The notes beneath the pieces are model-generated. The model had not been told where the DNA came from, did not search any database, and saw nothing but the letters and a program-made list of their open reading frames with translations. Shown one piece after another: positions 41,210 to 50,585 of a stretch of DNA of 64,000 nucleotides (the first letter of the stretch is position 1; each line of letters opens with the position of its first letter). The DNA lies in NCBI RefSeq assembly GCF_003388735.1, contig NZ_QUBQ01000002.1, positions 310,001-374,000 of the forward strand, in the 5' to 3' direction. The stretch is from Paenibacillus paeoniae. Lineage in GTDB: Bacteria > Bacillota > Bacilli > Paenibacillales > Paenibacillaceae. Both the position numbers and the translations under genes were made by a program.

Positions 41210-42367
41210 CTACTCCCACCAGTTTACAGAAGAATATTCCGATGCTCCTGTGGTTACGATTTCACCTATTTTAGGTGTGGCTAATACAACGTTCTGAAGC
41301 TCAGCTGCCCGTGTCGCTCGCTCTATAGGGTCTGTCCAACTATGCAGCGCTAAAGTAAAAGCCCCCCAATGGATAGGGATCATGGCTTTGCCTTGCACAT
41401 CCAGGTTAGCTTGCAGCGACTCTTCGGGAGTCATATGAATATTCGCCCACTTCTCGTCATATTGTCCCGTTTCGATAAGAGTGAGGTCAAACGGTCCGAA
41501 CTTATCTCCAATCTCCTTGAAATGCGGCCCGTATCCACTGTCCCCGCTGTAGTATATTCGTGTTTGACCGCTGTCAATCACCCAGGAGCTCCATAGTGTA
41601 GCCCCGGCAGCGCTGCCTCCCCGCCCTGAGAAATGTCTTGCTGGCGTACTGGTTAACGTCACCCCATGAATCGGATGCTCGTCCCACCAATCAAGTTCCG
41701 TAATACGGTCAGAATCGATTCCCCACTTCGTCAGATGTCCAGCCACTCCTAACGGAACAACAAAGTGTTTCACTTTTCCTTTCAACTTACGGATGGACGC
41801 ATAGTCCAGATGATCATAATGGTCATGAGATATAATGACGGCGTCCAGTTCAGGCAAATCCTCTATCTCTGCCGGCAGATTGTCGCTGTAGCGTTTCGGA
41901 CCGAAGAAACGGACAGGGGAGGCATATGGACTGAAAACAGGGTCTATCAATAGCTTCACCCCACCCACCTTCAGCAATAACGTGGAGTGTCCGAACCAGA
42001 TCACTTGATCTTCCTCATTTTCCGTGAAGGCTTTCGAATCAAATGGCTCGACAGGCATACTTCCTTTTGGCCTGCTGTTCGGAGTGCCTTTTATCGTTTT
42101 GATCAGCGCATCGGTGGTATCCTTTAAGCTATAGTCCATCGGCGTTGGAATTTGATTCTGGAACTTCCCGTTGTTAAACTGCGGGGATGCCTGAATTCTT
42201 TTTTGACTTTCTGCTGAGCTTTTGCCGCCAAGCGGAGGATAATGATTGAGGATCAGATAAATGACCAATGCGACAACAGCGATAATAGCGACTAAAATGA
42301 ATAATTTCATTCTCTTTGATCCCAACTTTCTATTTGTTGCATAACTGAACATCCTGTTCCATTGCAC
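41210..42367 (-). CDS. Membrane-anchored metallo-beta-lactamase-fold hydrolase (NAPE-PLD-like)
   Basis: 385 residues from GTG 42367 (GGAG upstream). One membrane segment at about 21-40 (LFILVAIIAVVALVIYLIL), then a metallo-beta-lactamase fold: WFGHSTLLLKVGG, LIDPVFS, HDHYDHLD (Zn ligands), TPARHFSGRG, YYSGDSGYG and PIHWGAF. This layout matches the NAPE-PLD/UlaG-like branch that cleaves phosphodiesters or lactones; substrate unknown. It is the target gene of the upstream MerR regulator through the promoter at 42410-42440. Confidence 0.9.
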   Translation of the reverse strand: MQWNRMFSYATNRKLGSKRMKLFILVAIIAVVALVIYLILNHYPPLGGKSSAESQKRIQASPQFNNGKFQNQIPTPMDYSLKDTTDALIKTIKGTPNSRPKGSMPVEPFDSKAFTENEEDQVIWFGHSTLLLKVGGVKLLIDPVFSPYASPVRFFGPKRYSDNLPAEIEDLPELDAVIISHDHYDHLDYASIRKLKGKVKHFVVPLGVAGHLTKWGIDSDRITELDWWDEHPIHGVTLTSTPARHFSGRGGSAAGATLWSSWVIDSGQTRIYYSGDSGYGPHFKEIGDKFGPFDLTLIETGQYDEKWANIHMTPEESLQANLDVQGKAMIPIHWGAFTLALHSWTDPIERATRAAELQNVVLATPKIGEIVTTGASEYSSVNWWE

Positions 42368-42409
42368 CGCATCTCCATCCTTATGGATTATTTATTACAA
42401 ACCACCTAC

Positions 42410-42440
42410 ATTTTAAACGTTAAAGTTCACTTTAAGTCAA
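42410..42440 (-). promoter_or_regulatory. MerR-type promoter with 19-bp spacer and centred dyad
   Basis: Minus strand TTGACT (42435-42440), 19-bp spacer, TAAAAT (42410-42415). The spacer contains the perfect dyad TTAAAGT-GA-ACTTTAA. A long spacer with a dyad is the hallmark of MerR-activated promoters. Confidence 0.85.
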
Positions 42441-42478
42441 TAGCTTTTCGCTAGTATTTACTTCAAAACATTATTCAC

Positions 42479-42898
42479 TTACTCATCCAGCTTCTCTATA
42501 TACTCAAGAAAACTCTCTTCCGGACTGCCGTTTTGAACGTTATTGTAAATCTCCAGCTTTTGACTTACCGCTTCAAAAGCTTCGCTCAATACCTGCTGCT
42601 TTTTTACGATCTCAGCTTGATGCGCTTCCAAAATAGCCCTTCTCTGCGCAATCGTCGCTTCTCCCTGCATGGCAAGTTCGACAATTTCTCTGATTCCCGC
42701 AATGCTCATTCCCGTAGCTCGGAAGCAAGTCATTAATCGAATCCAGTCCAAATCCCTCTTATCAAACAGGCGGTTGCCTTTGTTGTCCCTGCGAATATTG
42801 GGCAGCAGCCCTTCTTTGTCATAATAACGTATAGTATGTGCAGGACAATTTAATTTTTCCGATGCTTCCTTTATGGTAAACAATTCGTTCTCCCTCAT
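42479..42898 (-). CDS. MerR-family transcriptional regulator
   Basis: 139 residues. N-terminal winged helix FTIKEASEKLNCPAHTIRYYDKEGLLPNIRRDNKGNRLF with the invariant RYYDKEGLL, then a long dimerisation coiled coil (AIVELAMQGEATI... LEAHQAEIVKKQQVLSEAFE-like region). No cysteine cluster, so it probably senses an organic compound or stress. It lies upstream of the metallo-beta-lactamase-fold gene, whose promoter carries a matching dyad. Confidence 0.93.
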   Translation of the reverse strand: MRENELFTIKEASEKLNCPAHTIRYYDKEGLLPNIRRDNKGNRLFDKRDLDWIRLMTCFRATGMSIAGIREIVELAMQGEATIAQRRAILEAHQAEIVKKQQVLSEAFEAVSQKLEIYNNVQNGSPEESFLEYIEKLDE

Positions 42899-42971
42899 TT
42901 CAAGTGATTACTTCTACTTACCTCATTAGATTTTAGTACACAATATTATAAATTTATAGGTCCAGGTAAGC

Positions 42972-43001
42972 AAAAATCCACAACCTCATGCGGTTGTGGA
43001 T
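42972..43001 (-). terminator. Terminator after the NHL/SLH surface protein gene
   Basis: ATCCACAACC / GGTTGTGGAT (42976-42985 and 42992-43001), 5-base loop, TTTT on the minus strand. Confidence 0.8.
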
Positions 43002-43065
43002 TTACATGGTGAAGGCGAACCGTGGCTGTACACAACCACAATTCGCCGAATTGCGTTAGCTTTTT

Positions 43066-46000
43066 TTAATCAATAAGCTCAGACTCTCTTAATAGTCTCT
43101 GAATCATAACCACAACTTCCGCACGCATGATGAATGCCTTTGGAGCAAGTGTATGGCTGTCTCGCCCCGTGATGATGCCAGCTTTAAGATTGTCTATAAT
43201 GCTGCTCCGTGCCCATTCCCCAGCCTCATGGGCGTCGTTGAACGCTGCCAATAGCTGTTCCTCGACTTGTGCAGGGAGTTTGACACTCACCCCTGTCAAT
43301 TTCATTGCATTAGAGAGTATCTTCATCGCTTGCTCTCGTGTCAGCTTACCTTCTGGACGAAATGTACCATCCTCAAATCCAGAAATAAGATCGTACTCAT
43401 ATGCGATTTGGATTACATCACTGTACCAAGCAGAGGGCTGTACATCAGAATAAGGTGATAATGGCTCCCCTTTCATCTTCAGTCCTAAGCCATTTACGAG
43501 AATCGTTGCAAACTCGGCACGTGTGATTTCGTGTTCTGGATGGAAGAGCCCCAGGCTGTCTCCCTGTATAATGAGTCGCGCTCCCAACTCATTCACTGCA
43601 GATTTTGCCCATTGAGCCTGTACATCTTTAAACGTAAGTGAATGAGACATTAAGACATAGGTATCGTTTGTTAAGCTGCTTACAACTGCGTATCGCTTGC
43701 CGTCTACCGTCAACATCTTCGTCGGCACATGCCTGATCGCTCCATCCTTTTCCAAAGCGATGGCTGACGTCACTTGATCGGGTAGTATGCCGTCCGGCAG
43801 CTTGATCATTTTCTGCACAAAACGATCTTCCGCTAGCTCCCATTGGTTGTCTCCGTGGTAAGCCAACAAAGTAAAGCTGACTGGCTTTGCAAGGAGAGTC
43901 ATGCCATTCTCTTCCCCTGCTTTCACAGCAAAATTCAGCAAGGCCTCCTCCGGTTCTGCCACACCCATACGCACTTGCAACTCCTGCAACATCATAATTG
44001 GCTTGCCCGCTTCATCATGAATGCGATGAAGATCAATCGCTCCAACAGGCAGTCGATAGATACCTTTAGGAGATTGAAGCTCCAGCACAATTTGTTTTTC
44101 ATTTAAGTATTCAAGCTGTGTTCCACCTAGCTCGAGGTAGACCTCGGCATCTATTTGACCGCCAACCCCAACCTCTATTACAGCTCCTGGATCCACATTC
44201 GCCAATTGTTCCGCTAGCTTGCTCTGATTCAGTATGATCACAAGTTCAGTGCGGCCTTCTCGTGTCGATCGGGTTACCGACACTGTTCCTGCTGCCGCCT
44301 CTTTCCCATTCATCCGTAAGTCCACTTCTGTAACCGGCCACTCTGGGTTGATGGGCTTTGACGTCGGTGTCGGCGTTGGTGTTGGTGTTGGTGTCGGTGT
44401 TGGTGTCGGTGTTGGCGCCACAGGCTTGATGCTGTTGGAAGCCGCCGACTCTACACTGCTGCCTGCGGCATTGATCGCCTTTACAGTAAACGTGTATGCT
44501 TCCCCGTTCGTCAGACCCGTAACAACTATCGGACTGCTAGCTCCGCTTTCGCTCTGTCCTCCCGGGTATACGGTAATCTCATAATCTGTTATTAGACTGC
44601 CTCCGTCAAACACCGGTGCATCGAAGGTAAGCGTCGCTTGACGATCACTTGGCACAGCCGCAACGTTCGTTGGTGCTCCTGGTACGGTAAACGGAGTTGC
44701 ACTTACGATATTGGAGGAAGGACCTTCTCCCTGGACGTTCTCTCCCTTAACTGTAAAATAGTAAGTCGTCCCATTTGCCAATCCCGTAGCCGTATAATCG
44801 TACACTGAACCGCCCACCTCACCTATTTCGGTTCCATTCATAGAATTACTCAAGCTTTGATAAATTTTATAGCTCGTAGCATCATCTACAGAATTCCAAT
44901 TCAAGCTAACTTGCCCATCACCAGCAATAGCGGGCTGCAAGTGAGGCGCTTCCGGTAGTGGCGTCGAGTTACTAATGTCTATCGTGAAAGGCAGCTGAGT
45001 TCCTGTGCTAAAATCAAATGTCAATACGACCTGTCCGATCGGCAATGCTGTCAAATATTCCTTTTTGATCGTGAACGTATTTCCCGCTCGCAGATAATCG
45101 CTTCCTTCGATTAACGTTACGGTTCCGTTCAGAATACTGGATAGGATATGACCGTTTGTTTCCAAGATCACGTTAACATCCCGGTAGTGTGACCCTGCCT
45201 CATTCTTATCGAAAGTTACGCTGTCAGGTGTAATCAACGGTGCGCTTCTGGGCCATCTACCCAGATAGACTCCATTCGGATCAAATTTTTGGATCCGATG
45301 GTTACTGGCTTCCGTTACATAGATATGACCACTGCTATCTACTCCCACACTGTTAGGAAAATTAAACTGACCATCTCCATTGCCGGAGCTTCCCCATTGA
45401 CTAATATAGGCACCGTTGGAATCGAATTTTTGGACTCGATTATTTTGAGCGTCAGGAACATAGACATAGCCGCTATTGTCTATCGCAATATCAAAAGGAT
45501 ACCTAAATTGACCATTTCCAACACCTAGGCTTCCCCATTGACTAATATAAGTGCCATCCGCATCAAATTTTTGGATGCGATGATTTTCACTTTCGGTTAC
45601 ATAAACAATCCCATCCTGATCAATCGCAACACCATATGGTCGATTGAATTCCCCAGCTCCATTGCCTTGGCTTCCCCATTTGCCCAAAAATTGACCATTC
45701 AAATCAAACTTTTGAACTCTATGGTTATCCCGATCCGTAACATAGACAATATTAGCGCTGCGGTCAATCTCGATATTTACTGGACTGAAAAACTCCCCAT
45801 CATTGGTACCACGGCTTCCCCACTTAGTGAGATAATTGCCTTCCGAATCAAATTTTTGGATTCGGTGATTCTCCCTATCCACTACATAGACATTGTCATT
45901 GTTATCAAATGCGATTCCACTTGGATAATTAAACTGACCATCTCCGCTTCCTAATCCCCCCCACTCGGTAAGAAAGCCTCCGTTACTGTCCAATTTAACA

Positions 46001-46221
46001 ATCTGGTGGTTACCGTAATTTGCAACATACATATTGCCTCCGTTGTCTATCTCTATAGCGACGGGGCGATCAAGCAAAATTTGTTGAGTTTGAGTAATCG
46101 GAATAACTCCACTCCCTCCATCAGCCCAAGCCACTGAATGTGTACCGACCAGTAACGTCAAAACGAGAATTGTACTTACTGCCTTTTTCATAAAGTAATT
46201 CCATCTCTGCATCCATTTCAT
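43066..46221 (-). CDS. Secreted S-layer-anchored protein: NHL repeats - X2 - FN3 x2 - PT linker - SLH x3
   Basis: 1051 residues. Signal peptide at about 11-33 (MKKAVSTILVLTLLVGTHSV ... AWA). About six NHL repeats (residues 45-325, recurring NHRIQKFDxxGxYxxxWGxxG) predict a six-bladed propeller. A CBM_X2-like domain (330-418, SVTFDKNEAGSHYRDV), two fibronectin III domains (420-600), a Pro-Thr linker (600-622), a beta-rich segment, and three SLH domains (860-1051; FKDVQAQWAKSAVNEL, YSDVQPSAWYSDVIQIAYEY, FNDAHEAGEWARSSIIDNL) that bind secondary cell wall polymer. Probably surface adhesion or carbohydrate/peptide binding. ATG 46221 has GGGAG eight bases upstream. Monocistronic. Confidence 0.95.
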   Translation of the reverse strand: MKWMQRWNYFMKKAVSTILVLTLLVGTHSVAWADGGSGVIPITQTQQILLDRPVAIEIDNGGNMYVANYGNHQIVKLDSNGGFLTEWGGLGSGDGQFNYPSGIAFDNNDNVYVVDRENHRIQKFDSEGNYLTKWGSRGTNDGEFFSPVNIEIDRSANIVYVTDRDNHRVQKFDLNGQFLGKWGSQGNGAGEFNRPYGVAIDQDGIVYVTESENHRIQKFDADGTYISQWGSLGVGNGQFRYPFDIAIDNSGYVYVPDAQNNRVQKFDSNGAYISQWGSSGNGDGQFNFPNSVGVDSSGHIYVTEASNHRIQKFDPNGVYLGRWPRSAPLITPDSVTFDKNEAGSHYRDVNVILETNGHILSSILNGTVTLIEGSDYLRAGNTFTIKKEYLTALPIGQVVLTFDFSTGTQLPFTIDISNSTPLPEAPHLQPAIAGDGQVSLNWNSVDDATSYKIYQSLSNSMNGTEIGEVGGSVYDYTATGLANGTTYYFTVKGENVQGEGPSSNIVSATPFTVPGAPTNVAAVPSDRQATLTFDAPVFDGGSLITDYEITVYPGGQSESGASSPIVVTGLTNGEAYTFTVKAINAAGSSVESAASNSIKPVAPTPTPTPTPTPTPTPTPTSKPINPEWPVTEVDLRMNGKEAAAGTVSVTRSTREGRTELVIILNQSKLAEQLANVDPGAVIEVGVGGQIDAEVYLELGGTQLEYLNEKQIVLELQSPKGIYRLPVGAIDLHRIHDEAGKPIMMLQELQVRMGVAEPEEALLNFAVKAGEENGMTLLAKPVSFTLLAYHGDNQWELAEDRFVQKMIKLPDGILPDQVTSAIALEKDGAIRHVPTKMLTVDGKRYAVVSSLTNDTYVLMSHSLTFKDVQAQWAKSAVNELGARLIIQGDSLGLFHPEHEITRAEFATILVNGLGLKMKGEPLSPYSDVQPSAWYSDVIQIAYEYDLISGFEDGTFRPEGKLTREQAMKILSNAMKLTGVSVKLPAQVEEQLLAAFNDAHEAGEWARSSIIDNLKAGIITGRDSHTLAPKAFIMRAEVVVMIQRLLRESELID
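44362..44416. repeat. Hexamer microsatellite encoding a Pro-Thr linker
   Basis: Repeated GGTGTT/GGTGTC units on the plus strand read as Pro-Thr pairs on the coding strand. Likely to vary in copy number between strains by slippage, always in frame. Confidence 0.85.
45250..46080 (-). repeat. Tandem NHL-repeat coding units
   Basis: About six units of roughly 141 bp, each with a CAAATTTTTGGAT-like core on the plus strand encoding the IQKFD segment. Protein-level tandem repeats, not CRISPR. Confidence 0.8.
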
Positions 46222-46576
46222 TCTTTACGCTCCCATTATAAATTAATAGTTTTCTTGTGGTTGCCAACTTCTTCTCTCATGTTGGCGGTGCCGCAAGATG
46301 AATGATGTATTCAGTCAGCCGAACGAGTGAATACGACTGCTTCCTTTCCACCGCTCGAAACGATTACTGAGCCTGTGAACCTGCATCGTCTTTCAGTATA
46401 GTGAGTGCGGAAGAAAAAAGAGTCATACGAAAGTAGTACAAACGCAATAAAATCTACTAAAGTTCTCTATCACACAAAAAGCCCAAGCGTTAACTACGCC
46501 TGAGCTTCGATTTGACTGGTCAATGTGGCTTACATGTACTAGTAACACGCAGCACTCTACTTGTATAGAATGCCCA
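46222..46576. other. Intergenic region with one terminator and no gene seen
   Basis: Holds the upstream region of the surface protein gene and the terminator at 46476-46507 of the next gene. No convincing frame in the rest. Confidence 0.6.
46476..46507 (-). terminator. Terminator after the second metallo-beta-lactamase-fold gene
   Basis: AAGCTCAGGCG / CGCTTGGGCTT stem (46497-46507 with 46479-46489), followed by TTTT on the minus strand. Confidence 0.75.
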
Positions 46577-47239
46577 TTATCCTTGGCTAAGTCTCCATAT
46601 CTGATCATTTACATTTACGTTACTTAGTCCCCCGTGATAACAAATTACGGATGTAATGTTAAGGTCGACATATTTTTCCAAAGAAAGACGCGCTTCATTT
46701 ATATCCAGTGTGGTCGGAACATGAATTCCCCCGAGAGTCCCGTCTACACTGTACATCGAATCCCCGGCAATGAGAATCTTACTTTTCCTTAAATAAAGGC
46801 TGATATGACCGGGAGTATGCCCAGGAGTGTGAATGACGCGAATTCCGCCGCAAAACGGCAGTTCTTGCCCATCTATCAGAGTTTCATCCACCTTGCCCTT
46901 TGGAGGATTCTCAAGGTGACCATCCTTTATAAGAGGTAGCTCCCCCTGAATATACGGCTTATCTAACTCGTGTGCATATACTTTTACATCATGGCCGGAT
47001 TCCTTTAAAAGCTCAGGGAGGCTACCTATATGATCTACATCCTGATGCGTCAAAATGACAACTTTTAGGTTGTCGAACGGCACTCCTGCCTTTTCCATGG
47101 CGACGCGTAAATCTTCCATTTGCCCTGGGAATCCAGTGTCTATTAATACAGCACTTTCTTGATCCCACAATAGAGTGGGGTGAATAATAATCCCTTGAAA
47201 ATCTAGATGAAGCATTGCTACACCCGAAGATACTTCCAT
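46577..47239 (-). CDS. Metallo-beta-lactamase-fold hydrolase (glyoxalase II-like branch)
   Basis: 220 residues, cytoplasmic. Motifs: LIDTGFPGQ, LTHQDVDHIGS (Zn ligands HxDxDH type), HTPGHTPGHISLYL, LIAGDSMY and CYHGG. The first His of the usual HxHxDH is present as H with Q next to it (THQDVDH), so one metal ligand position is Q instead of H. Length and order fit small stand-alone hydrolases of this fold; substrate not predictable. ATG 47239 has GGAGG eight bases upstream. Single gene. Confidence 0.92.
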   Translation of the reverse strand: MEVSSGVAMLHLDFQGIIIHPTLLWDQESAVLIDTGFPGQMEDLRVAMEKAGVPFDNLKVVILTHQDVDHIGSLPELLKESGHDVKVYAHELDKPYIQGELPLIKDGHLENPPKGKVDETLIDGQELPFCGGIRVIHTPGHTPGHISLYLRKSKILIAGDSMYSVDGTLGGIHVPTTLDINEARLSLEKYVDLNITSVICYHGGLSNVNVNDQIWRLSQG

Positions 47240-47338
47240 AATCTTGAACCTCCATAAAATAATGCTTCTGAACCGTACTATCGCATCCGAACTATAAGTT
47301 CAGAACCATTCTATTCTTGGTGAATAAATGGTTTATTT

Positions 47339-47908
47339 TCAAAACGTACTAAGCCGCAGTTCATAAAAATACTGTACAATGGGATGCTTTAACTTTATCG
47401 TATCGGACATGTTTATAATTCGTTTTTTCCCAACTCGTCTGTCCACCAAAGCTAGAATATTCAACAAGATATCCTTGCTCTCTATACTTTCCTCTATAGA
47501 GGTAGCTAAAAACTTTGTAGCTACAACTGTAAAATTGGATTTGCTAAGTGTAGACTGCGCTGACAAGAGTTCCTTTGCTAGTTCGGACTTTTTTTTACTT
47601 CTGGCCATTACTTTTAGACGATCCTCAGGAACTTTTCCGTTCATAGCTTTTCTGATCGCTTCGATTTCTTCATCGCTAATCGGAATATAGATATCTGAAT
47701 CATTCTTTACTTCCTGCTCCGACTGGTACCATTTAATTACGTTAGATTTATCGCTCATATTGAGTATGTTTTTTTTATCTACCGTAATATAACAAAGCCC
47801 CGCTTTATCAGCTACATAACGGTAGCTGGTGGAACTGTATTCAACCTTTCCATCTAATGCAGGGCAGAGAAAACTCTCCAGATTTTGCTTCAATTTGCTC
47901 CAGGACAT
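47339..47908 (-). CDS. SF0329-like conserved protein
   Basis: 189 residues. The N-terminus MSWSKLKQNLESFLCPALDG, then KVEYSSTSYRYVADKAGLCY and ITVDKKNILNM, matches what I remember of the SF0329 family found in scattered bacteria; its function is unknown. The C-terminal half is helical (LAKELLSAQSTLSKSNF; ESKDILLNILALVDRRVGKK). Soluble, no signal. ATG 47908 has GGAGG upstream. The scattered distribution of such genes hints at transfer or phase-variable defence-like roles, but that is speculation. Confidence 0.75.
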   Translation of the reverse strand: MSWSKLKQNLESFLCPALDGKVEYSSTSYRYVADKAGLCYITVDKKNILNMSDKSNVIKWYQSEQEVKNDSDIYIPISDEEIEAIRKAMNGKVPEDRLKVMARSKKKSELAKELLSAQSTLSKSNFTVVATKFLATSIEESIESKDILLNILALVDRRVGKKRIINMSDTIKLKHPIVQYFYELRLSTF

Positions 47909-47966
47909 GAAATCCTCCGATGTTTTTTATCCATTATACCTTATTTCTGACCTTTCTTTGCCGGCA

Positions 47967-48031
47967 TAAAAAATACACCCCCTAGCATTTCATCGGAAAG
48001 GGGGTTCCAATGTCTATTCCAAGGGGTGCAT
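47967..48031. terminator. Terminator-like hairpin between the SF0329-like gene and the HEAT fragment
   Basis: TACACCCCC (47974-47982) pairs with GGGGTGCA (48023-48030), with a further GG-rich inner arm, and TTTTTT follows on the minus strand. Confidence 0.55.
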
Positions 48032-48087
48032 TTCAGGCAGGTTTGCCTGCTTAATGAGACAGCCCTCTTGATTAAAACAGGATAGAA

Positions 48088-48253
48088 TCAACTCAATCTC
48101 TTAATCACTTTTTCCACTCGTTTTCGTTTTGTGTCTTTTTCAATATCGTCGAGTCGTGAAATTAACGTCTTTGTGAATAGTGCTTTGTTTTGGTCGTTAA
48201 CGATGGATATGGCATTCTCCGCATACATGGGAAGTTGATTTGTGGGACATCTC
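48088..48253 (-). pseudogene. 3' fragment of the HEAT-repeat gene, left copy of a direct repeat
   Basis: Encodes RCPTNQLPMYAENAISIVND and the following ~35 residues to KVIKRLS, almost the same as the C-terminus of the intact gene at 59352-59975. DNA 48091-48253 matches 59354-59516 at about 93% or better by eye. Upstream of 48253 the sequence changes abruptly into the 3' end of the Gfo/Idh gene. No start codon of its own. Confidence 0.9.
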
Positions 48254-48293
48254 AATTGGTTATGCTTATAATAGAACCTGAAATCTGCTACCG

Positions 48294-49472
48294 CTACACA
48301 TTCATCCACTGCCGCGACTCTGCACTGCGCAACACCGCATCGCATAGTTCTATTTCGCGCAAACCGTCTTCGAATGTCGGAAAAGCAGGTTTGACACCAT
48401 GCTTGTAATCCTCTCGCATTATGTTGTCGTACACTTGCCTGAACAACTGCTTGCTCGTATCCGGAAACCCTTCGCTATGACCGCCGGGATACGAGGCTGT
48501 GGATTTAACGCTGGCATCCATTAATTGCGGATCTTTCACCAGACGTTCATTCGGACGATCGCGCCAACCGATCCATAGCTCGTTCGGATTTTCAGATTGC
48601 CAGCCGACAGAGCATGCAGAGCCATTAATTTCGAATCTTAGCTGATTTTTATTGCCTGCAGCTACCTGATTTACAGTGACACTTCCCCGTGCTCCACTCT
48701 CGAATTCCAACAGAACGGATGCATAATCCTCCGTTCCAATCGGAATTTCTTCATATTCAGGCTCATTCGACAGCAGTTCGCCATTACCGTCGCTCATCTC
48801 TGACACCGTGTAAGTTTTTACCGCTTGAAGCGGCTTCTTACGTATGGGATGGAAGTTCGCAAGCTGCGCACACACTGCCTTAATGCGTTCTCCGGACACA
48901 TATTCCGCCAGATCGAGTAAATGCGAGCCGATGTCCGCCATAGCTCTCGAGGGACCTCCAATTCCGGGTTCAATCCGCCAATTGTAATCTGTATCGTGAA
49001 ATAACCAATCCTGCAGGTAGGAGCCGCCGAACGCAAGCATGCGACCGATTTCACCCTTGATCATCATAGCACGCGCTTGTTGAACGAGCGGATAATATCT
49101 AAGGTTAAAGTGTATGGCGCCAACAAGTCCGCGGTCTTCGGCGAGACGGATCAGCTTCCTTGCTTCATCCGCATGAAATACAAGCGGCTTCTCGCAGATC
49201 ACATGCTTTCCGCTCTGGAGAGCCGCCTCGGCAATTTCAAAGTGCAGATGGTTGGGCGTGCATATATGGACGACCTGAATTGCCGGATCATGAACTAGCT
49301 CTCTCCAGTCCCCATAGGCCTGCGCGATACCCAGTCGTTCGGCATTCTCGCCAGCACGCCGAGAATTTGATCCTGCAATAGCCGCTACATCAACCATGCC
49401 CAATCGGCGCAGTGCTTCGATATGCGCTTCGCCTATAAATCCGGTACCAATAACGCCTGCTTTAATTTTCAT
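48294..49472 (-). CDS. Gfo/Idh/MocA-family NAD(P)-dependent oxidoreductase
   Basis: 392 residues. Rossmann motif GVIGTGFIGEAHIEAL at the N-terminus, CEKPLVFHADEA with the catalytic EKP lysine near 95, and the beta-sheet C-terminal domain with ADIGSHLLDLAEYVSGE carrying the expected D..(G)xHxxD pattern. It oxidises or isomerises a sugar, inositol or sugar acid taken up by the neighbouring ABC transporter. Last gene of the operon permease-permease-lipoprotein-isomerase-oxidoreductase on the minus strand. Substrate not identifiable. Confidence 0.94.
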   Translation of the reverse strand: MKIKAGVIGTGFIGEAHIEALRRLGMVDVAAIAGSNSRRAGENAERLGIAQAYGDWRELVHDPAIQVVHICTPNHLHFEIAEAALQSGKHVICEKPLVFHADEARKLIRLAEDRGLVGAIHFNLRYYPLVQQARAMMIKGEIGRMLAFGGSYLQDWLFHDTDYNWRIEPGIGGPSRAMADIGSHLLDLAEYVSGERIKAVCAQLANFHPIRKKPLQAVKTYTVSEMSDGNGELLSNEPEYEEIPIGTEDYASVLLEFESGARGSVTVNQVAAGNKNQLRFEINGSACSVGWQSENPNELWIGWRDRPNERLVKDPQLMDASVKSTASYPGGHSEGFPDTSKQLFRQVYDNIMREDYKHGVKPAFPTFEDGLREIELCDAVLRSAESRQWMNV

Positions 49473-49612
49473 CCCAACAACCTCCCCTTACATGCTAGCG
49501 AGACATTGCAAAGAGGGGATAATCACTCTCCCCTCGATGCACCACTTCTTATTTCCTCGTCCTATCCGGATCTTTTACGGTGACAAGCGACAGTTATGGG
49601 AGTATTGTCCGA

Positions 49613-50563
49613 TTACTTTATCGCTGCCGAAGGAATCAACCTGCTTAAATGTCTGTACCCGAGAATGAGTGCACTTTTGTCCTTGGCATATTGCTTCACA
49701 ATATCGGACTCTTCCTTGATTTCAGCAATTTCAATATTCTTTACAAATACATCGTCTTCATGTTCAATATCAATATTGCCTTTATAGTTTACTTCGATGA
49801 GCGCTGAAATCAGTTTTTGCCAATTAACGTCGCCCCATCCTGGCGTTCTCCCGCGCCACCATCCATGACCGAGACCGTCCGCCTTAGTGAATAACGTACC
49901 GTATTGTCCAGTACGCGCTTTAACGTGATGCAATATTTCGACGTCTTTTGCGTGTACGTGAAAAATTTTGTGACCAAACTCACGAATCGCCTGCACATAA
50001 TCAATGCCTTGCCATACCATGTGCGCCGGATCGATTTCAAGTCCCAAATTATCCGAAGGAACCTCTTGGAACATCACTTCCCACACTTCAGGGCTATGAG
50101 CAATATTTAACGAGTGTTGAAGCTTGTAGTTTTCGACCATTGGACAATTCTCGATCGCAATTCGTATATTCCGTTTCTCCGCTTCTTCGCAGAATCTAGA
50201 GAACACTTCCTTAAATGCTGGAATATTGTCCACGACCGACTTATAAGGATCTCTGCCGGCAAATGTCGATACGACTGGTACGTTCATCCGCTCCGCGAGC
50301 TTCAGCACATTTAGGAAGTAACGTTGCGCCTTCTCGCTTTCCTCCTTGTTCGGGTCCAAGTAATTAGGATAGAAGCCGAGCGTTGATACTTCAATATCGT
50401 GTTTCTCCAGATCCTTCTGAATTTCTGCGAGACGCTTGTCCGTAATGGTGTCGGCATTGAGCGAAGAATCCGGCCAGGCGGATAGCTCCATGCATTTGAA
50501 TCCAACTTCGGCCGCAAAGCGTACCGTCTCCTCCGAATATTCCCCATAGAATCCTAATTTCAT
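49613..50563 (-). CDS. Sugar phosphate isomerase/epimerase (xylose isomerase-like TIM barrel)
   Basis: 316 residues from ATG 50563, which has GGGAGG nine bases upstream; ATG 50572 directly abuts that site. AP-endonuclease-2-like barrel with the metal-binding residues suggested by AIENCPM (Glu), LEIDPAHMVW (Asp, His), FHVHAKD (His) and IDIEHEDD (Glu). It works with the adjacent Gfo/Idh enzyme, as in inositol and unusual hexose pathways. 23 bp from the binding-protein gene. Confidence 0.93.
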   Translation of the reverse strand: MKLGFYGEYSEETVRFAAEVGFKCMELSAWPDSSLNADTITDKRLAEIQKDLEKHDIEVSTLGFYPNYLDPNKEESEKAQRYFLNVLKLAERMNVPVVSTFAGRDPYKSVVDNIPAFKEVFSRFCEEAEKRNIRIAIENCPMVENYKLQHSLNIAHSPEVWEVMFQEVPSDNLGLEIDPAHMVWQGIDYVQAIREFGHKIFHVHAKDVEILHHVKARTGQYGTLFTKADGLGHGWWRGRTPGWGDVNWQKLISALIEVNYKGNIDIEHEDDVFVKNIEIAEIKEESDIVKQYAKDKSALILGYRHLSRLIPSAAIK

Positions 50564-50585
50564 TGTTAACATCCTCCCATTTAAA

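Noticed and set aside
40983..41219. A 78-residue gene upstream of the metallo-beta-lactamase-fold stop
   Set aside because: It overlaps that gene's end, has Cys-rich unusual composition and no ribosome site.
45250..46080. Regular repeats in the surface protein gene that look CRISPR-like
   Set aside because: The units are about 141 bp, coding and degenerate, and translate to NHL blades. No array spacers or cas genes are near.
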